Positions 38,301 to 48,584 of a stretch of DNA of 58,859 nt are shown here, one piece after another. Position 1 is the stretch's first letter. Every line of letters starts with the position of its first letter. The notes beneath the pieces are model-generated. The model did not search any database. It was not told where the DNA came from and worked only from the letters and a program-made list of their open reading frames with translations. Location: contig JAFMIA010000013.1 in NCBI GenBank assembly GCA_017854255.1, forward strand, positions 1-58,859, in the 5' to 3' direction. A program made the position numbers and the translations under genes. Source of the DNA: Pseudomonadales bacterium. GTDB taxonomy: Bacteria; Pseudomonadota; Gammaproteobacteria; Pseudomonadales; Azotimanducaceae.

Positions 38301-39272
38301 TTCGATGGCTTGCCCACTGACCTTGAGTTGCGCATCCGGCAGTAGCACACTGAAAGAGCCCTCGGTTTGGGAAAAATCGCCCTCGATGCTGGATCGCAGC
38401 GCCACATCAGGCTGACCCTGCCCGGCTTCTTCCGACAAATAAGAAGCCCAATCACTCGAGCCGACAATCTGACCAGCGCCGCCGCTCGCCGTAACCCAAA
38501 GCTCCGCGCTGAGCTCGTGCTGCCCCATTGGAATGGGGCCATCGTCTGCTTCAATTTCGGCCGGATTTAAGGTTAAAAATGCGTCAAAATCCGATCGCAG
38601 CACCGATCCGGAAACCCCCTTAAACCTTGCAATAATGGTCGCCACTTCCTGAAACCGCACAGCGCTCGCCGTATCGGAAACAACCCTAAAACTGCCCGAC
38701 AGCACTCGGTGCGATTCAGTTGTCGCCAACCGCAGCCCCTGACCATCCGACTCAATTTCTATTGCAAAGGGATAAGGTCCTTCAACTGAGATTTTGGAGG
38801 ACTCAATCACCAACCGACCAGATTGTTCGAACAGTTTTAGATAATCCACCTCAGGCGAGCGCGTTCTGGCCGGCAACCCTGAAACCCGCCAGTTGCCAAG
38901 CTCATCTGGCGCAATCACAGCTTGCAGGCCGATCACCTCCAGTTCGCGCAGCACCGGGGCTTTGCCCATGATGCTCTTTAAACCATCTAACCGAATCGAA
39001 AACCGATCGACCCTCAAATGATCCGAGGATTCGGGCCCAAGACTTAAGCCTTGCAGCCTTAAGACTGGATCAAAGTAGACCCAATCTGCCGCCAACGATT
39101 CAAACCGAACCGGAGCACCTAATTCATTGGATAAGCGCCCCTCAATCTCTTGGTGGTAAAACGCAAGGGCGCCCACCAAGATCCTCAGCAAGGTCAAAAC
39201 AACCGCCGCTGCAATGACAAAACCAATGACAGCGACGCGCATCCACAAAAACCACCGTATGCTACGCAACAT
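35361..39272 (-). CDS. yhdP: AsmA-like phospholipid transport protein YhdP
   Basis: Very long inner-membrane-anchored periplasmic protein that bridges to the outer membrane; with TamB and YdbH it moves phospholipids in E. coli. One N-terminal helix (residues about 9-30) is followed by some 1,250 residues of repetitive beta structure and a C-terminal AsmA-like part. I chose the ATG at 39272 because GGAGG lies six bases upstream; a start at 39308 would lie inside rng. The protein is then 1,303 residues, near the E. coli length. It follows rng with an 11-base overlap. Confidence 0.9.
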   Translation of the reverse strand: MLRSIRWFLWMRVAVIGFVIAAAVVLTLLRILVGALAFYHQEIEGRLSNELGAPVRFESLAADWVYFDPVLRLQGLSLGPESSDHLRVDRFSIRLDGLKSIMGKAPVLRELEVIGLQAVIAPDELGNWRVSGLPARTRSPEVDYLKLFEQSGRLVIESSKISVEGPYPFAIEIESDGQGLRLATTESHRVLSGSFRVVSDTASAVRFQEVATIIARFKGVSGSVLRSDFDAFLTLNPAEIEADDGPIPMGQHELSAELWVTASGGAGQIVGSSDWASYLSEEAGQGQPDVALRSSIEGDFSQTEGSFSVLLPDAQLKVSGQAIEIGPIGLAGEKSADQDEYTLAGYLDHFEVNAAAVKALAVSEDVFGLSADQRLQLEQVSPRLRLEHVQWQLEPMRVRERFSVLADVANLELSLAGAVPGLSGLSGFARFGFGAGYLDLDADNARVHFGSLYDEPWSVEAIQGRLAYRQAEDGFALTSGKLVARAEGLTAEGKLHMNLTQDRRLRTWGLILSAKDFDLSAALPFMPNTVPETSTRWLKQNLLAGRSSTTGLFVHGSLDRISPKAEKQYGVQIALENGVIQYDPDWPVASATVGRIDVSNKGIFGEQLVTQLYATAASGVSLSMPFTDAGLLTEVVVQGQVQGPVADLIRFFQETPLQGQVKGVADSWTGKGRALGSAKVTVPLDGTIRAPDVSAGLWVDQAEIALNDIGLNLTDFRGQFDYETKTGLSAKQIQFDVLGGSTNARIRSELFGNGGVTLIALEGDVDMAPVTDWLDLTLLRLTEGSTVYQGSLSVPYGGREDQPVFEFASDLRGVTIDMPPPTGKIVADTRRPLRVTQSFDATGSELAFELDQSAGGILRLAGDEVQGGIIEIGRYEPKAAAFDSIRITGALPYASLEEWDEFLLRLDALSKGDVSEAFRARLDSVQVQAAQFDLFGYALEDVALGLYPDAGSWRMTLLNSEVDGMVRLNDDPDVPLEIVLDSLNLISDGALGDPLLGLTSEDLLPADVLIRSVYWDGEDYGRWQFRLQPNDESVLLSNLTAQSKGMLIDVKEGLHWYPASEAPYSRFEGLVTVEDMRACLAAWGYASGLEGEDFGFQTTLEWPGSPLNIDLDRIRGSINLTGGQGRIVQAEASSGALKLLGIFDFAEIAQRFSFDLSRMLSEGHAFNSMTGSFFLKNGLVSIDSPIVVAGAGSQLTLAGEVNLLTETLDNDLIVTLPLNKNLPWYAAYSAVATGPLVGAGVFLAQKVFKKQIDELTSLKYEVSGTFSEPNVQFLSMFDSSLRKSADPAAVTESPEPDADAARE

Positions 39273-40803
39273 CACTGCCTCCAACGGATAACGCCACCCG
39301 TTGGCCATTCACCTTGATTCGTAATCCGGTGCCTTGATCCGCTTGAAGTTGTAAGGTCACACAGACGCCGGGTTGCCCGCTAACCTGTAAAAACATCGGG
39401 TCATCCAGTAACGCTCGTAACGTTGCCGCGTTCGCCGAAACCTCGATCATGAAGGCATGACCCGAATCCAGTTCTTGCTGGAACCCCACAAGCCAATCTT
39501 GGAACTGGCTCGCCGGACTCATCCCAAACAATCGCTGAGCCCAGGCCTTTGGGTCTTCACCAAGGGTATTCTTTAGATCAATGGATCGCTTTAAGCTGGG
39601 GCCCAGCTTCGTTCTCGAAAGCGCAATTAAACCCAACTGAGACATCTCAGAAACCGCACACCGCAGGCCATGATTGGCCAAGGCTTGCACCAATTGTTCG
39701 CGCACTAACTGTTGGTCTTCACGTCGAACCAAATCAATAAAATCAATCACAACAATTCCCGCAAGCTGTCTTAGACGAAGCTCATCTGGGATCGCTAAAG
39801 CCGCTTCGAGATTGGTTTGAACATGACTGTGCTCGACGGTTTCGCTGCCGACAAAGGAGCCCGTATTGACATCGATTGCAACTAGGGCCTCGGTTTCATC
39901 AATGACCAAATAGCCACCTGAAGGGAGTGCAACCCGCCGATCGAGCAGTCTTTCAACCTTTGCTTGCAGGTCCTGTTGATGCACCCGTGCGGCATCCGCC
40001 TGCACCCGGACCAGTGTGGGCATTTCACCTTGGGCCGATTTCAGGTAATCCTGGATATCGTTGAAATCAGCTTCGTTATCCACGGTAACAGCCGTCAGGT
40101 TAGGGTTCTGCCACGCCGTAAGCCAGCGCAGCGGCGCCCGCGGGCTTGCCTCAACACAGCGAATTGTCTGCGCGCGCTTTGATCCGGCCGCAAGCGATGC
40201 CCCCTGATCAAACAGGCCATGGACCCCCTGGGTCAATTCAGCATCCGTCGCACGACCCGCAAGCGTTCGAAAAACCAAAGCCCCAGCATGGCCCTTTAGG
40301 AGCGCAAGACCCATCACACGTAACCGCTCTCGAGTCGCCAAATCTTTGATTTTTTGAGAAACCGATACCCCTTGCCCTGATGGGACGTAGACCATTAAAG
40401 GTGATGTGAGCGACACCCTTTGAGTGAGTTTCGGCCCCTTATTACCCTCCTGTGCCCGAACCACTTGAACCAAAATCGGGCTTCCGACCTGCAGGGCGCG
40501 CCCCACGTTTCGGTCACCGGCGCCCCGGGCGGCGTCGAGCGCAAACAATTCCGAATAACGCGTCTCATCGATGGGCAAAAACCCAGCGCGGCCCAGCGCT
40601 AATGCCACAAAGGCGCAGCGCAAGCTCGGCAGTACGCGTTCGACTTTACCCATCAAGATATCACCCACTTGATAAGAAGCTGGGTCCGATTCTACTAAAA
40701 GCTCGAGCAAATTTGGGCCAGCAAACGCGGCGCCCCAGCACCGACCGCGGACCCTCGATATCCGAATATCAGTAATCACAGCGAAACCACAAGCGAGACC
40801 CAC
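39262..40803 (-). CDS. rng: Ribonuclease G-like endonuclease lacking the Zn-link
   Basis: RNase E/G family endonuclease for 5S and 16S rRNA maturation. An S1 domain covers about residues 45-130. The two catalytic aspartates are D311 (VAIDVN) and D354 (IDFID). The CPxC zinc-link motif that should follow SQLGLIALSRTKLGPSLKRS near residue 408 is absent; the sequence runs into IDLKNTLGEDPKAW instead. That motif holds dimers and tetramers together in RNase E. Start is a GTG at 40803; another GTG at 40779 is possible. Confidence 0.88.
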   Translation of the reverse strand: MGLACGFAVITDIRISRVRGRCWGAAFAGPNLLELLVESDPASYQVGDILMGKVERVLPSLRCAFVALALGRAGFLPIDETRYSELFALDAARGAGDRNVGRALQVGSPILVQVVRAQEGNKGPKLTQRVSLTSPLMVYVPSGQGVSVSQKIKDLATRERLRVMGLALLKGHAGALVFRTLAGRATDAELTQGVHGLFDQGASLAAGSKRAQTIRCVEASPRAPLRWLTAWQNPNLTAVTVDNEADFNDIQDYLKSAQGEMPTLVRVQADAARVHQQDLQAKVERLLDRRVALPSGGYLVIDETEALVAIDVNTGSFVGSETVEHSHVQTNLEAALAIPDELRLRQLAGIVVIDFIDLVRREDQQLVREQLVQALANHGLRCAVSEMSQLGLIALSRTKLGPSLKRSIDLKNTLGEDPKAWAQRLFGMSPASQFQDWLVGFQQELDSGHAFMIEVSANAATLRALLDDPMFLQVSGQPGVCVTLQLQADQGTGLRIKVNGQRVALSVGGSDVA

Positions 40804-40851
40804 AAGCGACTGTCGGACGGCTTCTAAAATGAGCGTTGGGTTTGCTTTGGT

Positions 40852-41415
40852 TCAAATGATTCGTACACCCATGGTTTCTAACATTTGCGCGGTTTCAAAC
40901 AACGGCAGTCCCATGACATTGCTATAGCTGCCCTCAAGATGCTCGATAAAGACCGCACCTAACCCCTGAACACCATAGCTACCAGCCTTATCCCTGGGCT
41001 CACCAGAGGCCCAATAACGTTCTGCAAAGGCCCGATCAAATGCTTTAAACCGGACAGTAGACACAACCGTTTGCGTGATCAGGCCGCCGGGCCCAGCAAG
41101 CGCGACGCCGGTCATCACCTGATGGGATCGACCTGATAACCGCATTAGCATCTCTAAACCCTGCGCCTTATCAACCGGTTTGCCTAAAATCGATTGATCG
41201 ATCAAAACAATGGTATCGGCTGCGATGACAAGCTGGCCTGGGGCGTCTTGCGCCCTCGCCTTTTCAATGGCTAACCGCTGAACATAATCAGCCGGTGGCT
41301 CGTCACCCAACAGACGCTCATCGATGTCCGACGGCCTCACTGCAAATTGGAGTCCAATTTGCTGCAGGAGTTCCACTCGCCTTGGCGAGGCCGATGCTAA
41401 AATACACTGTTGCAT
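40852..41415 (-). CDS. Maf-like nucleotide pyrophosphatase
   Basis: House-cleaning nucleotide pyrophosphatase of the Maf/YhdE type, acting on dTTP, UTP or modified nucleotides. The N-terminal ILASASPRRVELL, the KARAQ segment and ADTIVLIDQSILGKP are family motifs. Length of 187 residues is normal. Between mreD and rng is the usual place of yhdE-type genes, so a dTTP/UTP pyrophosphatase is likely. Confidence 0.92.
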   Translation of the reverse strand: MQQCILASASPRRVELLQQIGLQFAVRPSDIDERLLGDEPPADYVQRLAIEKARAQDAPGQLVIAADTIVLIDQSILGKPVDKAQGLEMLMRLSGRSHQVMTGVALAGPGGLITQTVVSTVRFKAFDRAFAERYWASGEPRDKAGSYGVQGLGAVFIEHLEGSYSNVMGLPLFETAQMLETMGVRII

Positions 41416-41484
41416 GAACTGATTTACTCCGTCGTCCCAAATGAGACGCCTGCTAAAGGGTCGATTCTATCCAAAGCACCAAAT

Positions 41485-41979
41485 TTATAAGTAACGGCGG
41501 CGACAAAATCGCAACACTAGAAATACCCACGGCCAGAAGAGCGCACTGGTGATCGGCTTCATAAACTGCAGTAGATTAGACGATCGATCCAGCATCAGCG
41601 TCATCATCAGTAGTTGAATGCCGCTCACAATCATCAACGCCATCGCAATCAGGATCGATTGTTGCCAGATCTCCAGCATACGCACCTGCTGGTAGCTGCT
41701 TTTTGCTAAAGCCGCAAGAATCACAAAACTAAGGCCATGAAACCCAAATGGCGTGCCCACAACCAAGTCTGTTATCAAACTCAGGAAAAACGCGGCTGGA
41801 ACCCCAACCTTTTCAGGCACGGCGAGAATCCAATAGATTAAGACAAGCGCAATCCAGTCCGGCCTTAAGTAGTTCAGCTCAAACGGCGCCGATGCGGGCA
41901 ACGGCACCAAGACGAGCGCCATTGCCAACAACAGACTCACGAAAATAATCCAGCGCCCTTTCACGAACGGATCAGCCAT
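41485..41979 (-). CDS. mreD: Rod-shape-determining protein MreD
   Basis: Small polytopic protein of the elongasome, with about five membrane helices in 164 residues. The stretch LRPDWIALVLIYWIL is typical. It overlaps the mreC stop by eight bases, completing mreB-mreC-mreD. Confidence 0.93.
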   Translation of the reverse strand: MADPFVKGRWIIFVSLLLAMALVLVPLPASAPFELNYLRPDWIALVLIYWILAVPEKVGVPAAFFLSLITDLVVGTPFGFHGLSFVILAALAKSSYQQVRMLEIWQQSILIAMALMIVSGIQLLMMTLMLDRSSNLLQFMKPITSALFWPWVFLVLRFCRRRYL

Positions 41980-42844
41980 CAGCGGGTCCTATGGTTTCCA
42001 AGGCGACGTCGGGGGTAAGATCTTCCGCTGAGTCAAAAACCAATAAGACGTGATCTAAGGTTTGTAGTTGGGATGACGGTTTGGCCAACACTTCAGCAAA
42101 CGCGGCGCCCGGGGCTCGTTCATAGCGCGCGACCTCTGCAACCGGATAACCGCTCGGAAAGCGTTGGCCGAGTCCGGACGTTACGAGCAGATCCCCGACC
42201 TTTAAATCCAATGATTCCGATACATGGCGCATCGAAAGCAAATTGCGGTTACCCGTACCCTCGACAATAAGCTGCGACGCCGTTCTGACACTCAGTACCG
42301 GCACCGCATGGCTCTGATCGGTCACAAGTAGGACCTTACTGAGATTCGTTGTACTTTCTGCCACCTGACCAACAAGGCCGGTCGCATCAATGACGGCCTG
42401 GCCGACAAAAACGCCATCATTGAGTCCTTTATCAACCATGGCATAGTGCTGATCAGGATCAGGGCTAATGCCCACCACTTCGGCAATCAAGACCAAATCG
42501 CTCACCTTAGCGGACGAACCCAGCAAAGCCCGCAGCCGGTTATTCTCCGACAACAAGGCTTCGAATTTTAACTGTCGTGCTTGCAGCGTTTCACTCAACC
42601 GCCTTTGCTCGAAAAGCTCAAGGCGCTGTTGATCTCGAAGCTCAAAAAAGGACAATCCCTGCTCTGCAATCCGCCTAGGCAAAACGGCCAGCCAGATGAT
42701 CGGCTCAACCAAGGAGCCGGCTGCTTGCCGAACAGGTTTTAAGGCTGTGCTTTTACCATCAATCACAAAGAGAATAAGGCTGACCAAACACAGAACGAAG
42801 GCTTGATTACGTGGATTCGAGCGTTCCAAAAACAGCTGTTTCAT
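41972..42844 (-). CDS. mreC: Rod-shape-determining protein MreC
   Basis: Bitopic periplasmic scaffold linking MreB to PBP2-RodA. A membrane helix near residues 13-29, a coiled coil about 63-107 (leucine and glutamine-rich) and a beta-barrel domain with MVDKGLNDGVFVGQAVID can be seen. Length of 290 residues is normal. It follows mreB by 54 bases. Confidence 0.95.
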   Translation of the reverse strand: MKQLFLERSNPRNQAFVLCLVSLILFVIDGKSTALKPVRQAAGSLVEPIIWLAVLPRRIAEQGLSFFELRDQQRLELFEQRRLSETLQARQLKFEALLSENNRLRALLGSSAKVSDLVLIAEVVGISPDPDQHYAMVDKGLNDGVFVGQAVIDATGLVGQVAESTTNLSKVLLVTDQSHAVPVLSVRTASQLIVEGTGNRNLLSMRHVSESLDLKVGDLLVTSGLGQRFPSGYPVAEVARYERAPGAAFAEVLAKPSSQLQTLDHVLLVFDSAEDLTPDVALETIGPADG

Positions 42845-42898
42845 AAAACCTCAGCGGATGCTGTGAACGCGCGCGATCAAAGCCTAGGCCTTGCTGGC

Positions 42899-43939
<1,041 letters not shown>

Positions 43940-44164
43940 TTAGCCGCCCACTTTCTACGTCAAAATTAACTGCCAGAACAAACAGATACATCCCTTGCAT
44001 CCATTGCCCGCAGGCACTGAGTCATTCCTAGGACAACATTTCATCGCGCACCACCCGTTCAACCGAATGCCCCAAACCGATTTCACTGCGTAATCAAAAG
44101 CCGCCTTGGCGAACCCGGTTTAGACCGTTTTATCACGACTTTAAAGCGCGGCGATGCGCTCGAT

Positions 44165-44194
44165 ACTTTACCACTGCAGAATCCTAAGAGACAA
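44165..44194 (-). promoter_or_regulatory. Candidate mreB promoter
   Basis: On the minus strand TTGTCT (44189-44194), an 18-base spacer, then TAAAGT (44165-44170). Both boxes match four of six consensus bases. The leader to mreB would be about 220 bases. Confidence 0.35.
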
Positions 44195-44288
44195 GATTAA
44201 ATATAACTAACACACTGTTCTTCAACAATTTTTTACATCTTTCTTTCATTATTCCTCGATCCAATTCGAGGATCGCCTGCTGCGCGAA

Positions 44289-44317
44289 TTGCACTCTGCT
44301 TGGTAACCATTTAGCAT
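44289..44317 (+). promoter_or_regulatory. Candidate gatCAB promoter
   Basis: TTGCAC (44289-44294), 17 bases, TAGCAT (44312-44317). It would start transcription about 22 bases before the gatC GTG, a sensible distance, but the -35 match is weak. Confidence 0.4.
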
Positions 44318-44345
44318 TTGCGCCTATTCTGATAGAAAGCCTATT

Positions 44346-44639
44346 GTGAACGACCTTGTGAATGAAACAACGCTTGTCGAGCTATCGACCCTTGCTGCCC
44401 TGCCTTTTGAGCCAGATAAATCAAAGGCAACCTTGGACGCACTGAATGAGGTCCTTGCCCTGGTTGGACAAATGCAATCTCTCGATGTTTCAAACGTCCG
44501 GCCCCTTGCCCACCCGCTTGAACGCCACCAAACATTAAGAGCCGACTCGGTAACAGAAACCATCGACCCAAGTGCCTTGAGTCAAAACGCGCCACTCTAT
44601 GAGGCAGGCCTTTATTTTGTCCCGAAGGTGATCGAGTGA
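44346..44639 (+). CDS. gatC: Asp/Glu-tRNA amidotransferase subunit C
   Basis: Small belt-like subunit that stabilises GatAB. The sequence has the family pattern [12 protein letters not shown] and [14 protein letters not shown]. Start is GTG at 44346, and an internal GTG is also possible. Length is 97 residues. It overlaps gatA by four bases. The complex amidates mischarged Glu-tRNA(Gln) and/or Asp-tRNA(Asn). Confidence 0.93.
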   Translation: MNDLVNETTLVELSTLAALPFEPDKSKATLDALNEVLALVGQMQSLDVSNVRPLAHPLERHQTLRADSVTETIDPSALSQNAPLYEAGLYFVPKVIE

Positions 44640-46096
44640 ACTTAAACTTCGCAACCCTTGCCGATTTACAAAAGGCCCTTCGCGACCGGGATATTTCAGC
44701 AACCGAGTTGACCCAACACTATCTCACTCGGATTGAAGCCCTAGACCCAGCGCTGAACAGTTTTATCTCCATTCAGGCAGAGGCCGCCCTTGATGCCGCT
44801 CGCCGCGCCGATGAGTGCCTGGCCAGAGGCAACGCGCGTCCCCTCACTGGCATTGCGATCGCGCAAAAAGACATTTTTTGCTTACAGGGCCAAAGGACTA
44901 CCGCCGGCTCGAAGATGCTGAGCGATTTCATCGCGCCCTATACCGCAACTTGCTCAGAAAAACTGGCAGACGCCGGCGCGATCACCCTCGGAAAGACCAA
45001 TATGGACGAGTTTGCGATGGGCTCGTCTAACGAAAACAGCTATTTTGGCGCCGTCCACAACCCTTGGGACCCTCAGTTGATCCCCGGCGGATCATCGGGC
45101 GGATCAGCGGCCGCCGTTGCAGCAGGGCTTTGCGCGGCCAGTACAGGCACCGATACGGGTGGCTCAATTCGTCAGCCAGCGGCAATGTGCGGTCTCACAG
45201 GGCTCAAGCCAACCTACGGCCGGATCTCTCGATGGGGCATGATTGCCTTTGCCTCCAGTCTCGATCAAGCCGGTCCGATGACGCGCACCGCGCAGGATGC
45301 CGCGATTCTACTGGAACACATGGCGGGTCATGATCCGCGGGATTCGACCTCGCTCAATGAGCCCGTCCCAAGGTTCTCAGAAGGCCTGAGCAACAACATC
45401 AAGGGCTTAAGGATTGGCGTCTGCCGGGAATTCTTTACAGACGGCCTGGACCCTTTAGTTGAAAGCAGTATCCGGCAGGCCCTTGCAGTCTATGAATCCC
45501 TGGGCGCAACCCTCGTCGATGTCTCCCTGCCCCATACACCTTATAGTGTTAGTGCTTACTACGTGATTGCACCGGCTGAATGCTCGGCGAACCTCGCTCG
45601 GTTTGACGGCATTCGTTACGGCCATCGCTGCCTTGATCCCGAGAACCTTCAGGATTTGTATCAGCGCTCGCGCGGTGAGGGATTTGGCGAGGAAGTTAAA
45701 AAACGCATCCTGGTCGGCACTTTTGCGCTCAGCGCCGGCTACTTTGATGCCTTTTATCATCGCGCTCAAAAAATCCGTCGACTTATCAAAGAAGACTTTG
45801 TCAAAGCCTTTGAACACGTCGATGTGATCGCCGGCCCAACAGCGCCAACTCCCGCTTTCCCACTCGGCGAAAAAGCAGGCAATCCGGTTGAGATGTACCT
45901 GCAAGACATTTTTACCATTTCGGCGAGCTTGGCGGGCGTCCCCGCAATGAGTATCCCGGCGGGACTCGCCAATGGGTTGCCGGTTGGCTTGCAACTTATT
46001 GGTAATTATCTGCAGGAAGGACCCCTTTTACAGGCGGCGCATCAATTTCAACAAGCCACACACTGGCATACGTTAACGCCACCGGAGGCTCTGTGA
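44636..46096 (+). CDS. gatA: Asp/Glu-tRNA amidotransferase subunit A
   Basis: Amidase subunit that releases ammonia from glutamine. The Ser-cisSer-Lys triad is visible: lysine in AIAQKDIF, the glycine-serine loop [14 protein letters not shown], and serine in [11 protein letters not shown]. Length of 486 residues is normal. Starts with GTG overlapping gatC; gatB overlaps its stop. Confidence 0.97.
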   Translation: MNLNFATLADLQKALRDRDISATELTQHYLTRIEALDPALNSFISIQAEAALDAARRADECLARGNARPLTGIAIAQKDIFCLQGQRTTAGSKMLSDFIAPYTATCSEKLADAGAITLGKTNMDEFAMGSSNENSYFGAVHNPWDPQLIPGGSSGGSAAAVAAGLCAASTGTDTGGSIRQPAAMCGLTGLKPTYGRISRWGMIAFASSLDQAGPMTRTAQDAAILLEHMAGHDPRDSTSLNEPVPRFSEGLSNNIKGLRIGVCREFFTDGLDPLVESSIRQALAVYESLGATLVDVSLPHTPYSVSAYYVIAPAECSANLARFDGIRYGHRCLDPENLQDLYQRSRGEGFGEEVKKRILVGTFALSAGYFDAFYHRAQKIRRLIKEDFVKAFEHVDVIAGPTAPTPAFPLGEKAGNPVEMYLQDIFTISASLAGVPAMSIPAGLANGLPVGLQLIGNYLQEGPLLQAAHQFQQATHWHTLTPPEAL

Positions 46097-47544
46097 CGAT
46101 TCCTGCAGGTTGGCAGATCGATATTGGACTTGAGATTCATGCCCAACTCAACACCCAATCAAAAATTTTCTCCGGCGCGAGTACGCTATTTGGCCAATCC
46201 CCCAACAGCCAAGCCTGCGCAATCGATCTTGGCATGCCGGGTGTTCTGCCGAGCGTCAATGCCGAAGTCTTCAAAAAAGCCGTTCAATTTGGGCTCAGTA
46301 TTGGCGCCATGATTAATCAAGAATCACGATTTGATCGAAAAAATTATTTTTATCCCGATTTACCCAAGGGCTATCAAATCACCCAGATGGACCACCCGAT
46401 CGTCTTGGGCGGTGAAATCACGATCCAAACATCAAATGGCACAGAAAAAATCATTCGCGTCACTCGCGCCCACCTTGAAGAGGATGCCGGCAAGTCTATT
46501 CATGATTTCAAACCAGGCTACACCGGCATTGATCTGAACCGTGCCGGCACGCCTTTGCTCGAAATTGTCTCCGAGCCTGACATCAAAAATGCAGAGGAAG
46601 CGGTCGCGTACGCGAAAGCCATCCACCAACTGCTGACCTACCTTGAAGTTTGTGATGGTAATATGGCCGAAGGTTCACTCCGCTTCGACGCAAACATTTC
46701 AGTTCGCCGCCAAGATGCCGAAGCCCTCGGAACCCGTTCTGAGATTAAAAACCTCAACTCCTTCCGGTTTTTAGAACAAGCCATTCATTTCGAAACCGAA
46801 CGCCAAATCAGCGTTCTCGAAGCGGGCGGCACCCTCATTCAAGATACTCGATTATTCGATCCCGACCGGCATGAAACCCGATCGATGCGCAGCAAGGAAA
46901 CCGCGACAGACTATCGCTACTTCCCCGAACCCGACTTGCTACCGGTGATGTTAACCGCTGAATTCATCGAAGAAATTCAAGCTCAGTTGCCTGAGCTACC
47001 CGGTAAGAGAGCCCAGCGCTATCAAACTGCCCATGAACTCAGCGCGTCAGATGCCGCATTATTGTCGCAAGATCGAAGGCTCGGTGATTACTTTGATGAG
47101 GTCTTAACCTTCAGCGGCAATGCCAAATCCGCAGCGAATTGGGTCCGGGGCGATCTTTTATCAAAGCTCAACGAGCATGAACTCGGCATTACAGTCTGCC
47201 CTATCAGCCCTAAACATCTTGGCGAGATGATCCAACTCATCGATCAAGGCGTCATCTCGGGCAAGATTGCAAAAGCAGTTTTTGCCGCGCTGTGGTCGAA
47301 GCAAACCGAATCGGCCGGCGATTACGTCCAGAAAAATCAGCTTGAGCAAGTGTCGGATGCGAGTGCCATTGAACCCTTAATTGATGCTCTGATCGCCGAG
47401 AATCCGAAGCAAGCCGCAGACCTTCGAGCTGGTAAAGATAAGCTGCTGGGGTTTTTCGTTGGCAAAGTAATGCAGGCAACGAAGGGCAAAGCCAACCCCA
47501 AACAGGTCAATGATCTTATCCGACAAAAGCTATCAGAGCCTTAA
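46093..47544 (+). CDS. gatB: Asp/Glu-tRNA amidotransferase subunit B
   Basis: Kinase and transamidase subunit that binds tRNA. The N-terminal [19 protein letters not shown] and the [14 protein letters not shown] segment are diagnostic, and a YqeY-like helical C-terminal domain ends the protein. Length of 483 residues is normal. Start is GTG, overlapping gatA. Its presence implies an indirect route to Gln-tRNA or Asn-tRNA. Confidence 0.97.
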   Translation: MTIPAGWQIDIGLEIHAQLNTQSKIFSGASTLFGQSPNSQACAIDLGMPGVLPSVNAEVFKKAVQFGLSIGAMINQESRFDRKNYFYPDLPKGYQITQMDHPIVLGGEITIQTSNGTEKIIRVTRAHLEEDAGKSIHDFKPGYTGIDLNRAGTPLLEIVSEPDIKNAEEAVAYAKAIHQLLTYLEVCDGNMAEGSLRFDANISVRRQDAEALGTRSEIKNLNSFRFLEQAIHFETERQISVLEAGGTLIQDTRLFDPDRHETRSMRSKETATDYRYFPEPDLLPVMLTAEFIEEIQAQLPELPGKRAQRYQTAHELSASDAALLSQDRRLGDYFDEVLTFSGNAKSAANWVRGDLLSKLNEHELGITVCPISPKHLGEMIQLIDQGVISGKIAKAVFAALWSKQTESAGDYVQKNQLEQVSDASAIEPLIDALIAENPKQAADLRAGKDKLLGFFVGKVMQATKGKANPKQVNDLIRQKLSEP

Positions 47545-47576
47545 CGGGCTCGTCTTATCGCGCACGCTTAAGCCCA

Positions 47577-47633
47577 AGCACATTGACCCAATTGGGCGAT
47601 TCGTCGCAGCGGCTTGGGTCAAGTTGATGTGCT
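47577..47633. repeat. Large imperfect hairpin after gatB
   Basis: AGCACATTGACCCA (47577-47590) pairs with the right arm at 47615-47633, which has a five-base insertion. A 10-bp palindrome CCCAATTGGG (47587-47596) lies inside. It sits between the convergent gatB and DUF1499-type gene and may end transcription, but no T-run follows on either side. Confidence 0.4.
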
Positions 47634-47670
47634 ATCACGATGCGCTATCACAACGCACCATCACGGCGGA

Positions 47671-48414
47671 CTATGACGACGGACTTTGAAAGCCCTGAAC
47701 AAACCGTCGAATGCGCTCTGCATTCACGCCCAAGTCACTTTGCCCCACTCTGGATACCGACCGCAGATCAATCAGCGTTTGACCGCTTTCAGACCGAATC
47801 CGAACAATCAGGTCATCTTTAAACTGGAACCATTGCGTTGTATCAGTCGCCTCGACCACGCCGAGAGCCGGGTCCACATTAATAATCTCTAAACCCATCT
47901 GCCGAAGCACGGCTTCGGATTGCGCTAAGCTTTCGGCAACGGTTAGCGGGGTCAGCAGGGTTTCAAGATCCGGATAAAATTCGTCCTGCAGTGCTTCCAT
48001 ATCTTCCGCGGACCGCTCTGCGTCGCCGTAGACCAAGTCATTAAGGGCATGAACCCGGCGTTTTTTGATTTCAAAAAACACGGGCGGGTCCATCGGATTC
48101 GTTGTGATATCGTGAATAGGCGGCACGCTATTGGCTTTTTGCAACTGCGGCAGAACAAAACCAACCGGCACCAAGGCCAGCACCGTCGCCACGATCAGCG
48201 CGCCTTTATCGAGCGGCTGTTTTCGGACCAAGCCCGCAATCACCAAGCCAATAATGGCGAGTAAACACAAAGCGCCCCCAGCAAAAGCAATGGCAAAGCC
48301 GCCTAAGGCGGTCATCAAATCGAACAGACCGGATCGATAGCCAAACGGGCTGCCGACCAAAATTAAAATCTGGCAAATCACAAACACTAAAATGACTTTT
48401 GTACTCGTCTTCAT
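47671..48414 (-). CDS. DUF1499-like membrane protein
   Basis: Not a gene with a known role. Three or four hydrophobic helices fill residues 1-95. A soluble domain follows, beginning PPIHDITTNPMDPP and containing VEATDTTQWFQFKDDLIVRI, which is the DUF1499 pattern. I prefer the ATG at 48414, with GGGA upstream, over the TTG one codon earlier. Length is about 247 residues. It converges on gatB. Proteins of this family are often membrane-linked; function is unknown. Confidence 0.75.
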   Translation of the reverse strand: MKTSTKVILVFVICQILILVGSPFGYRSGLFDLMTALGGFAIAFAGGALCLLAIIGLVIAGLVRKQPLDKGALIVATVLALVPVGFVLPQLQKANSVPPIHDITTNPMDPPVFFEIKKRRVHALNDLVYGDAERSAEDMEALQDEFYPDLETLLTPLTVAESLAQSEAVLRQMGLEIINVDPALGVVEATDTTQWFQFKDDLIVRIRSESGQTLIDLRSVSRVGQSDLGVNAERIRRFVQGFQSPSS

Positions 48415-48584
48415 CAATAGATCCCTTTCCCTAAAACTGGCGCCCTAACCCTTACGGACTAAAGCTGCTGACTTAAACTATCGTCTCAAAGCGGCCTTGC
48501 TAAGAGGGTCTCACAAACCGGGTTAGCTGTCTCAGCGCCCCCGCTTTTTGCGAGTTCCATTCCACGCGGCAAGGTTATCGCCCC

